64,000 nucleotides of DNA from Corynebacterium frankenforstense (GTDB lineage: Bacteria; Actinomycetota; Actinomycetes; Mycobacteriales; Mycobacteriaceae): NCBI RefSeq assembly GCF_030211955.1, contig NZ_JASODI010000004.1:62001-126000 (forward strand), read 5' to 3'. Made by a program: the position numbers and the translations under genes. Below, one piece after another: positions 30,501 through 37,965 of this stretch. The notes under the pieces are model-generated. The model made no database searches, had not been told where the DNA came from, and saw only the letters and a list, made by a program, of their open reading frames with translations. Positions within the stretch are counted from its first letter, which is position 1. Each line of letters starts with the position of its first letter.

Positions 30501-30607
30501 GGCTGCTGGAGCGCCACGAGCACGGCGAGGACCAGCCAGCCGATCACATGCGCGCGCCAGGGGCCGGGCAGGGCGTGCCGCGGGCGCGTCAGGGCCTGTG
30601 AGGCCAT
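27245..30607 (-). CDS. aftD: Alpha-(1->3)-arabinofuranosyltransferase AftD
   Basis: 1120 residues. Starts MASQALTRPRHALPGPWRA, then a GT-C membrane domain with DTKHDLTVDPGGFLARAL and QNQAYGYLFPQG in its first periplasmic loop, a large extracytoplasmic region with carbohydrate-binding-like segments (DATSFGGADPARSATAAVDG resembles an F5/8-type discoidin domain), and C-terminal helices. AftD adds branching alpha-1,3 arabinofuranose to arabinogalactan/LAM from decaprenyl-phosphoarabinose. Shorter than the ~1400-residue mycobacterial enzyme. The last ~50 residues are hydrophilic (DERVRDAGDAQRDDERDG) and antisense to tmaT, hence unlikely to be functional. Start lies four bases after the DUF2613 stop. 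Confidence 0.93.
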   Translation of the reverse strand: MASQALTRPRHALPGPWRAHVIGWLVLAVLVALQQPGLTAADTKHDLTVDPGGFLARALTAWTDTFTLGQLQNQAYGYLFPQGLFFWLTDPFPAWLAQRAWWLLVLAVGYSGMLALLRRIGVRGTPAQVAGAVAFIAAPRVLTTLTAISSETWPVMLAPWVVFALLGRPGWRAGAAAAVPVALMGAVNATATLAACVPGAVVLLWRPIDDAASRRRLGATAATWAAGSVLVSLWWLVPLLVLGRYAPPFTDFIESAGVTTRWLNPAEILRGTTSWTPFVDTERRAGFALVSEPVFVVVTLAVAAAGLIGLRCARGKVRAPWLVMLACGLVMLGLGHGPLGDWWVGLLDGALAPLRNLHKFDPLVRLPLAVGVAFLVERLAAGRGLRSLRGLAPQRVAALVLIAGLLAASAAPALSGRLLPRGAYEEVPDYWPQAAAFLDTLETRTLIYPPSPFARQEWGWTRDEPVQPLAENPWAVRDAVPLVDPEAIRGLDGLDAALRADPGAAARALESFGVGAVLVRHDLDDPRARDDAAAVADLLPGEVHTFGEVEVHVLDAGAGMRLVDGEPVRVAGGGEVLPLLDAAAGPAVRRLVPGDAEVVTDTPQLVARNYGEVRDATSAALAEPAEGSDVRNPVSDYPSAGPRTRVVEHGGHVAASSSAADATSFGGADPARSATAAVDGDPQTAWWPAPGRGAGEFLEVTPENPEGQLTVTTTGDTTVEVTAGDRRLDVTLREGVPRTVRVGAGVPVRVELTERVGISELTAGVSREIEVPDTSPGVRAFFFQRLTPDPGAVRRVFTAPRQMTVTVRAAGGAEVLLDGRAVPRDATVDLEEGTHRVETDADWVELAEPGFTASPEQHVEALGGGAGGPVEVTAADRDRWLMTGRSANPGLRASVAGRELEPAVLDAGMQAFRVPAGVGGSVEFSFAGQPAYRAGLLGGGAVAVLTLLGLVLILVRGAGVPRTAPAVRTTVTTGTSSIGRRWTGFGVVALAAVLVAGVAGAVAAVVAWVVQRFTRIRPTWLVAGSLGAGAAWLGRAPWPPGVHGLYAGDSALLAGAVLVAVLAAALPIEDGLLDERVRDAGDAQRDDERDGQHGPEAAGEGADAGQREDGAEHRDVPEEQ

Positions 30608-30611
30608 CGCG

Positions 30612-30809
30612 TCAGTCGCGCGAGCCGTACTCCGGTCCGCCGAGCAGCGCGTTGTCCGCGGTCACGGCCTCGCCCTGGGGGACCGAGTCGGCGCCGGTGA
30701 ACATGGCGACGCCCATCACGGCGACCACCCCGAGGGCGACGCCGACGACCGCGCTCGCCAGCGCGGGACCGACGGAGCGGCGGTTGAGGGAGTCGGATTC
30801 GAGGGCCAT
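30612..30809 (-). CDS. DUF2613 family small membrane protein
   Basis: 65 residues from ATG at 30809 (MALESDSLNRRSVGPALAS). One membrane helix (ASAVVGVALGVVAVMGVAMF) then a short outer segment ending NALLGGPEYGSRD. This matches the actinobacterial DUF2613 family of ~60-residue proteins, typically beside aftD. Co-transcribed with aftD (four-base spacing). Function unknown; an accessory role to AftD is possible. Confidence 0.8.
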   Translation of the reverse strand: MALESDSLNRRSVGPALASAVVGVALGVVAVMGVAMFTGADSVPQGEAVTADNALLGGPEYGSRD

Positions 30810-30855
30810 GCCCGCAACCTTAGCAGCGCGGGCGGGCCACCCCGGCGTACTCGGC

Positions 30856-31368
30856 CTACTCGGCCTGGTCGTCGTCCGCGTCGTCCTCCTCGGGCGGGAC
30901 GACAAACAGCGGCACCTCGGAGTTCTTCAGCAGCGCGTCGGTCACGGAGGTCTGCCACAGCGCGCGCAGCCCGCTGATCCCGCGCGCGCCAGCGACGATG
31001 ACGTCGGGGCGCAGCTCAGCGGCGGCGTCCAGGATCGCCGACCACGTCGAGGTCGCCGACTCGACGAGGTGGGCCCGGGCGTGCAGGCCGAGCTCCTCGG
31101 CGAGCGCCACCCCGGCGCGGCAGGTGTCGCGGGCGTGGCCGTAGGCGGGGTCGTCGGCCTCGGCGGTGTCCGGCCAGTCGCCCTGGTGGTTGCCGGTCAT
31201 CGAGCTGGCGCGGGCGGCCTGGCGGTACATCGGCTCCCAGGCGGTGATGATCTCCACGTGCCGCGGCGCGAGCAGTCGCGCGGCGTAGGTCAGCGCCCGG
31301 CGCGACTCGTCCGAGCCGTCGAAGGCGATGAGCATGGTGGTTTCTGCGGGGCCGGGGTTCACGGTCAT
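30856..31368 (-). CDS. Universal stress protein (UspA family)
   Basis: 170 residues, GTG start-type region MTVNPGPAETTMLIAFDGSDESRRAL, with the Usp nucleotide-fold start FDGSDES and the late motif IVAGARGISGL. In ATP-binding Usps the motif G-x2-G-x9-G(S/T) ends in Gly; here the third position is Thr (WQTSVTDALL), so ATP binding is uncertain. An acidic tail (EEDDADDDQAE) follows VPLFVVPP. Leftward, upstream of the DUF2613-aftD pair but 46 bases apart. Confidence 0.88.
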   Translation of the reverse strand: MTVNPGPAETTMLIAFDGSDESRRALTYAARLLAPRHVEIITAWEPMYRQAARASSMTGNHQGDWPDTAEADDPAYGHARDTCRAGVALAEELGLHARAHLVESATSTWSAILDAAAELRPDVIVAGARGISGLRALWQTSVTDALLKNSEVPLFVVPPEEDDADDDQAE

Positions 31369-31502
31369 CCTCCCGAGGTCGGATAGCTTTCCGGGGTCCG
31401 CCCGTGTGCGTGCACGGACGCTTGTGCCGCCAGTCTACGTCCCGGCGGGGTAGGTTCGGGACCGTTCCGCCACCCGTCCCCGCCCCGCCGAGAGGAGCCG
31501 CC

Positions 31503-32633
31503 GTGCCCGGCCGCCGCGTGCCCGCCGTCGTCGCCGCCCTGGCGTGCACGCTGCTCACCGCGTGTTCCTCCGCCCCGATTTCCGACGTCCCGTCCGCCCC
31601 CTCGTCTGCCACTTCTACGACGTCGGCGCCTGCGTCGACGGCCTCCGCTGACGCGGAGGCCGCGGAGGTCGACGCCGAGGCGCGCCGGCTGGCGGCCTCG
31701 TTGATGGTCGTCGGGGTGACCGACTACGAGTCGGCGCGGGCCGCGCTTTCGGCCGGGGCCGGCGGCATCTTCGTGGTCAACTGGTCGGACCCGGGGCTCT
31801 TGACCGAACCGGGCCGCGACATCCACGCCCTGCGCGCCGAGTTCGGCGGGGACTTCGAGGTCTCCATCGACTTCGAGGGCGGGCGCGTGCAGCGCCACTC
31901 CGACGTCCTCGGCGGCATCCCCGCCCCGCGCGAGCTGGCCGCCGCCGGGCCGGCCGAGGTCCGCCGTGTCGCCTTCGAGCTGGGCACCCGGCTGCGCGCC
32001 CGCGGCATCGACACCGACTACGCCCCGCTCGTCGACGTCGACACCGCCGGGCTGGACATCATCGGCGACCGCTCCTTCGGCACCGACCCCGCCGCGGCCG
32101 CCGCCGGTGCGCAGGCGTTCGCCGCGGGGCTGACCGACGCCGGGGTGCGCCCCGTCTACAAGCACTTCCCCGGCCACGGCGCGGCCAGCGGCGACACCCA
32201 CGAGGGACCCGCGGTCACCCCGCCGCTGGACGAGCTGGCGCACCTGGACCTGGCCGCCTTCGGCCCGGCCGTGGCCGCCGCCCCGCCCGGCACCGGGGTC
32301 ATGGTCGGGCACCTCAGCGTGCCGGGGCTGACCTCGGGGGAGACCCCCGCCAGCCTCGACCCGGCGGCCTACCGGCTGCTGCGCTCGGGCGCCTACCCGG
32401 GCGGGGTGCCCTTCGAGGGCCCGATCTACACCGACGACCTGTCCGGCATGGCGGCCGTCTCCGAGCGCGCCACCCCGCCGCAGGCGGCCGCCCGCGCCCT
32501 GGCCGCCGGCGCGGACCGGGTGCTGTGGTCCTCCGGGGAGGGCCTCGACGAGGCGGTCGATCTGGTCGCCGCGGCCGTCGCCGACGGCGAGATCCCGCTC
32601 GAGCAGCTGCGCGCGGCGGCGGCCCGCGGCTGA
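31503..32633 (+). CDS. lpqI: LpqI-like lipoprotein beta-N-acetylglucosaminidase (GH3)
   Basis: 376 residues, GTG at 31503 with GAGAGGAG upstream; the frame extends to 31404 but has no ribosome site there. Lipobox LLTAC at residues ~16-20, then a Ser/Thr linker. The GH3 domain shows SIDFEGGRVQRH, TDYAPLVDVD and the NagZ-type active-site loop YKHFPGHGAASGDTHEG with the catalytic histidine. It releases GlcNAc from peptidoglycan fragments at the outer membrane face. In mycobacteria lpqI (Rv0237) adjoins aftD (Rv0236c), as here. Confidence 0.9.
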   Translation: MPGRRVPAVVAALACTLLTACSSAPISDVPSAPSSATSTTSAPASTASADAEAAEVDAEARRLAASLMVVGVTDYESARAALSAGAGGIFVVNWSDPGLLTEPGRDIHALRAEFGGDFEVSIDFEGGRVQRHSDVLGGIPAPRELAAAGPAEVRRVAFELGTRLRARGIDTDYAPLVDVDTAGLDIIGDRSFGTDPAAAAAGAQAFAAGLTDAGVRPVYKHFPGHGAASGDTHEGPAVTPPLDELAHLDLAAFGPAVAAAPPGTGVMVGHLSVPGLTSGETPASLDPAAYRLLRSGAYPGGVPFEGPIYTDDLSGMAAVSERATPPQAAARALAAGADRVLWSSGEGLDEAVDLVAAAVADGEIPLEQLRAAAARG

Positions 32634-32689
32634 AGATCCGCGGGTGCACGGTGTGACCTCCGGGTACGCGGGTCGCTAGGGTTGAGCGC

Positions 32690-34411
32690 GTGGCAGACTC
32701 GTATTCCCCGGACGATCATGTGCGCGACGACCGCGACGACTCCGGTTCCGGCCGCTGGATGAAGGTCAGCGCCGGCGTGCTCGTCGGTCTCTTCCTCATC
32801 GCCGCGATCGTCTACGTCGCCGACTACCTGGCGAACCGCGACAACGTGCCCCGCGGCGCGACCGTCGGTGGGGTGGCCATCGGCGGCATGAGCCAGGACG
32901 AGGCGCGCCGCACGCTCGAGAGCGAGCTCGGCGGGCTGGCCGTGCGCCCGGTGACGGTGCACGCCGGGGAGATGAAGGAGCGCTTCACCCCCGCCGAGGC
33001 CGGCGTGGGCCCCGACTGGGCCGCCACCGTCGCCGCCGCCGGCGAGCAGTCCGCCAACCCGCTGACCCGCCTGCGCGGGCTGTTCACCTCCTACGAGGTC
33101 GACATCGTCAGCGAGGTCGACGACGCGAAGTTCCAGCCCGCGCTGCGCCGCGCGGTCACCGGACTGACCCGCGAGCCGGTCGACGGCCGGGTCAACGTGG
33201 ACAAGGGCCGGGTCAACGTCGACGAGCCGGTCAACGGCCAGGAGGTCGACCGCGAGCAGCTGCGCGAGGCCATGGTCACCGGCTGGGCCGACCCCGAGGG
33301 CGTCGAGGTGCCCGCGGAGGTGCACGGTCCGGCCATCGGCGAGGACGCCGTGCGCGCCGCCGCCGACGGCCCGGCGGCCAAGGCCGTCTCGGCGCCGGTG
33401 ACCGCCCACGGGCGCGAGGAGATCGACGGCGTGCTGCCCGTCGAGCGCATGGGCGAGGTGGTCACTTTCCGCCCCGAGGGCGACCGCCTGGTCGAGGACG
33501 TCAACGTCGAGGCCGCCCGCGGCATCCTCGCCGAGGGCCTGGCCGAGAGCGAGCAACCGCAGCGCAACGCGCAGATCCGCTTCGTCGGCGACAGTCGTGA
33601 CATCACCCCGCACTCGGACGGCGTCTCGGTGGACTGGGACGCCACCCTCGAGGGGCTGCCCGGGCGCATCACCGGCGACGAGGACCGCGAGTTCGACGCG
33701 GTCTACAAGGACGAGCCGGCCACCTTCACCACCGAGATGGCGGAGAAGGCGACCTTCGACGACGTCGTCGGCGAGTTCACCACCGGCGGCTTCTCCGACA
33801 CCTCCGGGCAGAACATCCGCCGGGTCGCCGCCCAGGTCGACGGCGCGATCGTCGCCCCGGGCGACACCTTCTCGCTCAACGGCTACACCGGCCCGCGCGG
33901 CACCGCGCAGGGCTACGTCGAGGGCGGCATCATCATCGACGGCCGCGCCGGCAAGGCCGTCGGCGGCGGCATCTCCCAGTTCGCCACCACCCTCTACAAC
34001 GCCGCCTACTTCGCCGGCATGGAGGACGTGGCGCACACCCCGCACAGCTACTACATCTCCCGCTACCCGGCCGGCCGCGAGGCCACCGTCTACGAGGGCG
34101 CGATCGACCTGGTCTTCCGCAACACCAGCCAGTACCCGGTGCGCATCGAGACCTCCGTCGGCGGCGACAGCGTGACCGTGCGGCTCAAGGGCGTCAAGCA
34201 GGTCGACGTCGAGTCGGTCAACGGCGGCCGGTGGGCGCAGACCAGTCCGCACGAGCAGCAGGTCTCCGGCTCGGACTGCTCGCCGTCCTCGGGCGCGCCG
34301 GGCTTCACCACCTCGGACACCCGCATCATCCGCGACCTGTTCGGCAACGAGATCTCGCGCGAGACCCAGACGACGGTCTACGACCCGCAGCCGATCGTTC
34401 GCTGCAGCTAG
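32690..34411 (+). CDS. VanW family protein with YoaR-like peptidoglycan-binding domains
   Basis: 573 residues, GTG start. Acidic cytosolic N-terminus, one membrane helix (MKVSAGVLVGLFLIAAIVYV), then two PG_binding_4-like repeats (about residues 70-170 and 250-330) and a C-terminal VanW domain with TSGQNIRRVAAQVDG, PGDTFSLNGYTGPR and GGGISQFATTLYNAAYF. Two cysteines near the end (SDCSP and the terminal RCS) may pair. VanW proteins are anchored wall-facing proteins of unclear activity, recently linked to peptidoglycan cross-link chemistry. Follows lpqI by 56 bases. Confidence 0.88.
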   Translation: MADSYSPDDHVRDDRDDSGSGRWMKVSAGVLVGLFLIAAIVYVADYLANRDNVPRGATVGGVAIGGMSQDEARRTLESELGGLAVRPVTVHAGEMKERFTPAEAGVGPDWAATVAAAGEQSANPLTRLRGLFTSYEVDIVSEVDDAKFQPALRRAVTGLTREPVDGRVNVDKGRVNVDEPVNGQEVDREQLREAMVTGWADPEGVEVPAEVHGPAIGEDAVRAAADGPAAKAVSAPVTAHGREEIDGVLPVERMGEVVTFRPEGDRLVEDVNVEAARGILAEGLAESEQPQRNAQIRFVGDSRDITPHSDGVSVDWDATLEGLPGRITGDEDREFDAVYKDEPATFTTEMAEKATFDDVVGEFTTGGFSDTSGQNIRRVAAQVDGAIVAPGDTFSLNGYTGPRGTAQGYVEGGIIIDGRAGKAVGGGISQFATTLYNAAYFAGMEDVAHTPHSYYISRYPAGREATVYEGAIDLVFRNTSQYPVRIETSVGGDSVTVRLKGVKQVDVESVNGGRWAQTSPHEQQVSGSDCSPSSGAPGFTTSDTRIIRDLFGNEISRETQTTVYDPQPIVRCS

Positions 34412-34459
34412 CGTAAGGGGCGCACACAGGACCCCGACGCCGGGGAGCGTCGGGGAGAC

Positions 34460-34513
34460 AAACGGGGAGCACCGGGGAGATAAACGGGGAGCACCGGGGA
34501 GTGCTCCCCGTTT
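34460..34513. repeat. 22-base tandem repeat ending in a perfect 13-bp hairpin
   Basis: AAACGGGGAGCACCGGGGAG occurs at 34460-34479 and 34482-34501. In the second copy AAACGGGGAGCAC (34482-34494) pairs perfectly with GTGCTCCCCGTTT (34501-34513) around CGGGGA. The hairpin is followed by AGTTGG rather than a T run, so it could be a weak or bidirectional terminator after the VanW gene. The remaining 34412-34622 gap holds no gene. Confidence 0.7.
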
Positions 34514-34622
34514 AGTTGGGTGGGGGAGACCTGCGTCGGTGCATGGTGGTCGGTATCGTTACCGCACAGCGCCGCCTCACGGGGCGGGCCTTAACTGACG
34601 TAGGAATCAACGAGGAACCAAC

Positions 34623-36143
34623 ATGTCTCAGCACTACGACCTCTACGCCTCTCTCGGGCTGAACCGGGAGGCCAGCTGCGAGGAGCTCGGCGCCCAGCTC
34701 AGCGCGCGCCTGGAGACCCTCCGCCAGGAGGGTGCCGGGCCGGACTCGCCGCAGGTCGACGAGGTCTCCACGGCCCGCGCCATTTTCTCCGACCCGCAGC
34801 TGCGTCACATCCACGACGCCCGCCTGGACGACCCGGAGGCCACGCCCATCGACATCCCGGCGCTGCACGAGCTCGCCGCCTCGGGCGTCGGCTCCCAGGA
34901 CGAGTCGGACGAGTCCGCCGGTTCCACGGCCGTCCCGGTCTCCGAGGCGGAGACCACGAAGGTGCGCGTCGACGAGGCCCCCGCGGACAAGCCGGGTGCA
35001 CACGCCGAGCCGGAGGTCAAGGACCACGAGGCCCCGCGCCTGGGCGAGCAGCCCGAGGGTGCGGCCCACAAGGCCGATGAGGACAAGGCTCACGAGGGCC
35101 ACCAGAACCACGAGGTCCCGCAGTTCGCGCAGCCGGGTCAGCCTGGTCAGGCCGGCCCGCAGGGCCCGCAGAACCAGCAGGCCCCGAACTTCCAGCAGCC
35201 CGGTCAGCCGGGCCAGCAGGGCCCGCAGCCCCAGCAGCAGAACCAGCAGCCGCAGCAGCCCCCGAAGCCGCCGAAGCAGTACAAGGTCCGCGACGCCGAC
35301 GAGCCCGCCTCCACCTTCAAGGCGCGGCTGGCCCAGCTGCCCACGCTGCCGAAGGCCCTCGTCTTCACGGCGCTGGGCGGATTCGTGGTCTTCCTGCTCG
35401 GTATCTTTATCCTGCCGGTCATCGTTTACGCCGCCTTTGACTCCGGTGAGTCGGACGCCCTCGGTATCTCGGACGCGTTCACCGGGGGTGCTGTTCTGGC
35501 TGCGATTCCCGTTTCCTTTGCCCTCTGCTTCGGGCTCTGCCTCCACGCGCTGGCGCTGATCCTGATGGTGATGCGTGGACGCAGTGAACTGAACAACTGG
35601 GCGCTCATCGCGTCGACGGCCCCCATCGTCCTCGGTTCCCTGATGGCGATCTTCTCGATCAACCTTGAGATGTCGTGGACGGCCATCTTCGCGCTCCTCT
35701 ACGCGATTGCGCTGATCGTCATGCTGGCCATGCCCGATACCCGCGCCTGGTTCCAGGGCAAGATCCGCGAGGAGATCCCGCAGCCGCAGTTCCAGCAGCC
35801 GCAGAACCAGTTCCAGGCTCCGCAGGGTCAGTTCGGCCCGCAGCAGCCGCAGCCGAACCAGTTCCAGCAGCCGCAGCCGGGCCAGTTCCCGCAGTCGGGT
35901 CCGTTCCAGCAGCCTCAGCAGGGTCAGTTCCCGCAGGGCCCGCAGGGGCCGCAGTTCGGTCAGCCGGGCCCGTTCGGTCAGCCGCAGCAGCCGCAGCCGG
36001 GCCAGTTCCCGCAGTCGGGTCCGTTCCAGCAGCCCCAGCAGGGCCAGTTCCCGCAGGGCCCGCAATTCGGCCAGCCGCAGCCGGGTCAGTTCCCGCAGGG
36101 GCCGCAGGGCCAGCAGAACCCGGGCTCCGCTGAGAACCGCTGA
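34623..36143 (+). CDS. J-domain-like, PQ-rich four-helix membrane protein
   Basis: 506 residues. The first ~70 residues (YDLYASLGLNREASCEEL ... ARAIFSDPQLRHIHDARL) resemble a degenerate J-domain fold without the HPD tripeptide, as seen in corynebacterial membrane proteins of unknown role. An acidic region (about 85-160) and a Gln/Pro/Gly repeat (160-220) follow. Four hydrophobic helices span about 240-375, and the last ~130 residues are repeats of FQQPQQGQFPQ / GQFPQSGP type. It is probably a membrane scaffold with long flexible cytosolic arms. No enzymatic motif. Its tail DNA is itself repetitive (35920-36100). Confidence 0.75.
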   Translation: MSQHYDLYASLGLNREASCEELGAQLSARLETLRQEGAGPDSPQVDEVSTARAIFSDPQLRHIHDARLDDPEATPIDIPALHELAASGVGSQDESDESAGSTAVPVSEAETTKVRVDEAPADKPGAHAEPEVKDHEAPRLGEQPEGAAHKADEDKAHEGHQNHEVPQFAQPGQPGQAGPQGPQNQQAPNFQQPGQPGQQGPQPQQQNQQPQQPPKPPKQYKVRDADEPASTFKARLAQLPTLPKALVFTALGGFVVFLLGIFILPVIVYAAFDSGESDALGISDAFTGGAVLAAIPVSFALCFGLCLHALALILMVMRGRSELNNWALIASTAPIVLGSLMAIFSINLEMSWTAIFALLYAIALIVMLAMPDTRAWFQGKIREEIPQPQFQQPQNQFQAPQGQFGPQQPQPNQFQQPQPGQFPQSGPFQQPQQGQFPQGPQGPQFGQPGPFGQPQQPQPGQFPQSGPFQQPQQGQFPQGPQFGQPQPGQFPQGPQGQQNPGSAENR

Positions 36144-36160
36144 CTGAATCCCATGAATGA

Positions 36161-36193
36161 AGGCCGGACCACGATCACGTGGTCCGGCCTTTC
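36161..36193 (+). terminator. Rho-independent terminator after the PQ-rich gene
   Basis: AGGCCGGACCACG pairs perfectly with CGTGGTCCGGCCT around ATCA, followed by TTT. The frame of the next gene could start inside the stem (36179), but its GTG at 36218 is preferred. Confidence 0.88.
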
Positions 36194-36217
36194 CGCTTAC
36201 GAGCACCAGGATTACCC

Positions 36218-37126
36218 GTGACTGGATACAGAAGGACCGGACACAGAAGGACCGGACGCGGTAGGACCGCACGCAGCAGATGGAAGGCGTACGCCGCCGC
36301 GGCGGGCCTCGGACTCGCGTTGGGGGTCCCGGTCTGGTTCCGGGTGCCCTGGTCGCCGTTGCGGGCGCGGTTCTCCCGCGACGTCGCGGCGATGCAGGTG
36401 CGCGCCGCCGCGGCCGGACCGGGAGGCACCTTCACCGAGGCCGACTTCGCCGGTCTGCCGCCGGCCGTCCGGGAGTTCGTGGCCCGCGCCGGTTTCCCCG
36501 GTACCCCGAGGATGAACCACATGCGGATCCGCTTCACGGACGTGGCGTTCTCCCGGGGACCCGCCACGTCGCCGATGCGGATCGACTACACCCAGTACAA
36601 CAGCGCCCTGGAGCCCGAGCGGCTGGCGCTGATCGAGTCCGGCATGTTCTCGGTCCCGTTCGAGGGCTACGACTACTACGCGGCGGGCACGGGCGGCATG
36701 CACGGCGTGCTGGGCAAGGCGGTCACGCTCTTCGACCAGCGCGGCTCCGAGATGGACCAGGCCTGCCTGGCGACCTACCTCGCCGAGAGCCTCTTCCTGC
36801 CCGCCTCCCTGCTGACCGGGAAGATCACCTTCGAGCACGTCGACGCCCACCGCGTCGCCGCCTCCGTCAGCCACGGCGGCGCGCACGTCTCGGGCGAGTT
36901 CAGGTTCACCGGGGACTTCGAGATGGCCGAGTTCACCACGCGGGACCGCGCCGTCGCCAGGCCCGACGGCACCATGGAGTACGTCCCCTGGACGGCCCGC
37001 GCTTCCGGCTACGCCGTCCGCGCGGACGGGCTGCGGCTGCCCACGCGCCTGCAGGCGGTGTGGGAGTACCCGGACGCCCCGCTGGTCTACTTCGACGGCG
37101 CGATCGGCGAGATAGCCTACGGGTGA
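36218..37126 (+). CDS. Membrane-anchored protein of DUF6544/DUF6920 type, unknown
   Basis: 302 residues from GTG 36218. The N-terminus is an Arg/Gly/Thr-rich repeat (RRTGHRRTGRGRTARSR) encoded by short direct DNA repeats, followed by one hydrophobic helix (AYAAAAGLGLALGVPVWF). The soluble domain has LPPAVREFVARAGFPG near residue 85 and paired segments GYDYYAAGTGGMHGVLG and RLPTRLQAVWEYPDAPLVYF. This resembles bacterial DUF6544/DUF6920 proteins of unknown function; family assignment is tentative. Transcript ends at the hairpin 37159-37194. Confidence 0.65.
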   Translation: MTGYRRTGHRRTGRGRTARSRWKAYAAAAGLGLALGVPVWFRVPWSPLRARFSRDVAAMQVRAAAAGPGGTFTEADFAGLPPAVREFVARAGFPGTPRMNHMRIRFTDVAFSRGPATSPMRIDYTQYNSALEPERLALIESGMFSVPFEGYDYYAAGTGGMHGVLGKAVTLFDQRGSEMDQACLATYLAESLFLPASLLTGKITFEHVDAHRVAASVSHGGAHVSGEFRFTGDFEMAEFTTRDRAVARPDGTMEYVPWTARASGYAVRADGLRLPTRLQAVWEYPDAPLVYFDGAIGEIAYG

Positions 37127-37158
37127 GCAGACCCGCGGCGCCCACCCCCGAACCACAC

Positions 37159-37194
37159 GAAACCCCTGAACCGGAGGCCCGGTCCAGCGGTTTC
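37159..37194. terminator. Long imperfect hairpin between the unknown gene and tRNA-Gly
   Basis: GAAACC-c-CTG-a-ACCGG pairs with CCGGT-c-CAG-c-GGTTTC around AGGC, with single-base mismatches at matching positions. Placed between two convergent transcripts, it may terminate both. It has few flanking T residues. Confidence 0.6.
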
Positions 37195-37197
37195 TCT

Positions 37198-37271
37198 TGG
37201 AGCCGATGACGGGAATCGAACCCGCGTATTCAGCTTGGGAAGCTGATGTTCTGCCATTGAACTACATCGGC
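37198..37271 (-). tRNA. tRNA-Gly (anticodon CCC), CCA encoded
   Basis: Acceptor arms GCCGATG and CATCGGC, D-arm TAGTTCAATGGCAGAAC, anticodon stem TCAGC/GCTGA with loop TTCCCAA (anticodon CCC, reading GGG), and T-arm GCGGGTTCGATTCCCGT. The 3' CCA is in the DNA (37198-37200). Divergent from dcd by about 60 bases, an arrangement I recall from other corynebacteria. Confidence 0.95.
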
Positions 37272-37334
37272 ACTGGCGTACACCTTAACACCGTGGCGAC
37301 CCCTCGGGGAAACCCGGTCGCTACCATGAGGGAC

Positions 37335-37898
37335 GTGCTTCTCTCCGACCATGACATCCGCTCCGCGATCGAGTCCGGGGACCTGGGCATCGAGCCCTTC
37401 GACCCGGAGCTGATCCAGCCGTCCAGCGTTGACGTGCGTCTCGACAGGTTCTTCCGGGTATTCAACAACTCCCGCTACACCCACATCGACCCCAAGCGGA
37501 GGATGTCGGAGCTGACCACCCCGGTCGAGGTGGCCGAGGGCGACTCCTTCGTGCTCCACCCCGGCGAGTTCGTGCTCGCCTCCACCCTCGAGTGCTTCAC
37601 GCTGCCGCCGTACCTGGCCGGCCGCCTCGAGGGCAAGTCCTCGCTGGGCCGCCTCGGCCTGCTGACCCACTCCACGGCCGGCTTCATCGACCCGGGCTTC
37701 TCCGGCTTCATCACCCTGGAGCTGTCCAACGTGGCCAACCTGCCGATCGTGCTCTACCCGGGCATGAAGGTCGGCCAGCTGGCGATCTTCAAGATGTCCT
37801 CGCCGGCCGAGGTGCCCTACGGCTCCGCCGAGCTGGGCTCGAAGTACCAGAACCAGCGCGGCCCGACGCCCTCGAAGTACTACCTCAACTTCGACTGA
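37335..37898 (+). CDS. dcd: dCTP deaminase
   Basis: 187 residues from GTG at 37335 ([15 protein letters not shown]), chosen because actinobacterial Dcd proteins begin MLLSD; an in-frame ATG at 37326 adds three residues. Motifs [44 protein letters not shown] (conserved Arg-Ser-Ser-like nucleotide site and catalytic Glu in [12 protein letters not shown]) and [12 protein letters not shown] are diagnostic. It deaminates dCTP to dUTP; some actinobacterial forms also hydrolyse to dUMP (bifunctional type, here not decided). Single gene with the upstream 60-base region shared with tRNA-Gly. Confidence 0.95.
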   Translation: MLLSDHDIRSAIESGDLGIEPFDPELIQPSSVDVRLDRFFRVFNNSRYTHIDPKRRMSELTTPVEVAEGDSFVLHPGEFVLASTLECFTLPPYLAGRLEGKSSLGRLGLLTHSTAGFIDPGFSGFITLELSNVANLPIVLYPGMKVGQLAIFKMSSPAEVPYGSAELGSKYQNQRGPTPSKYYLNFD

Positions 37899-37965
37899 CC
37901 CCGGCCCCACCCGCGCCCCACCCGCGCCCCGCTCGCGCTGCGGCCCGGCGGGGGAGGGGGTAGAC

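Noticed and set aside
28034..30601. 855-codon open frame on the plus strand
   Set aside because: Antisense of aftD; His/Arg/Gln-rich shadow with no recognisable domain.
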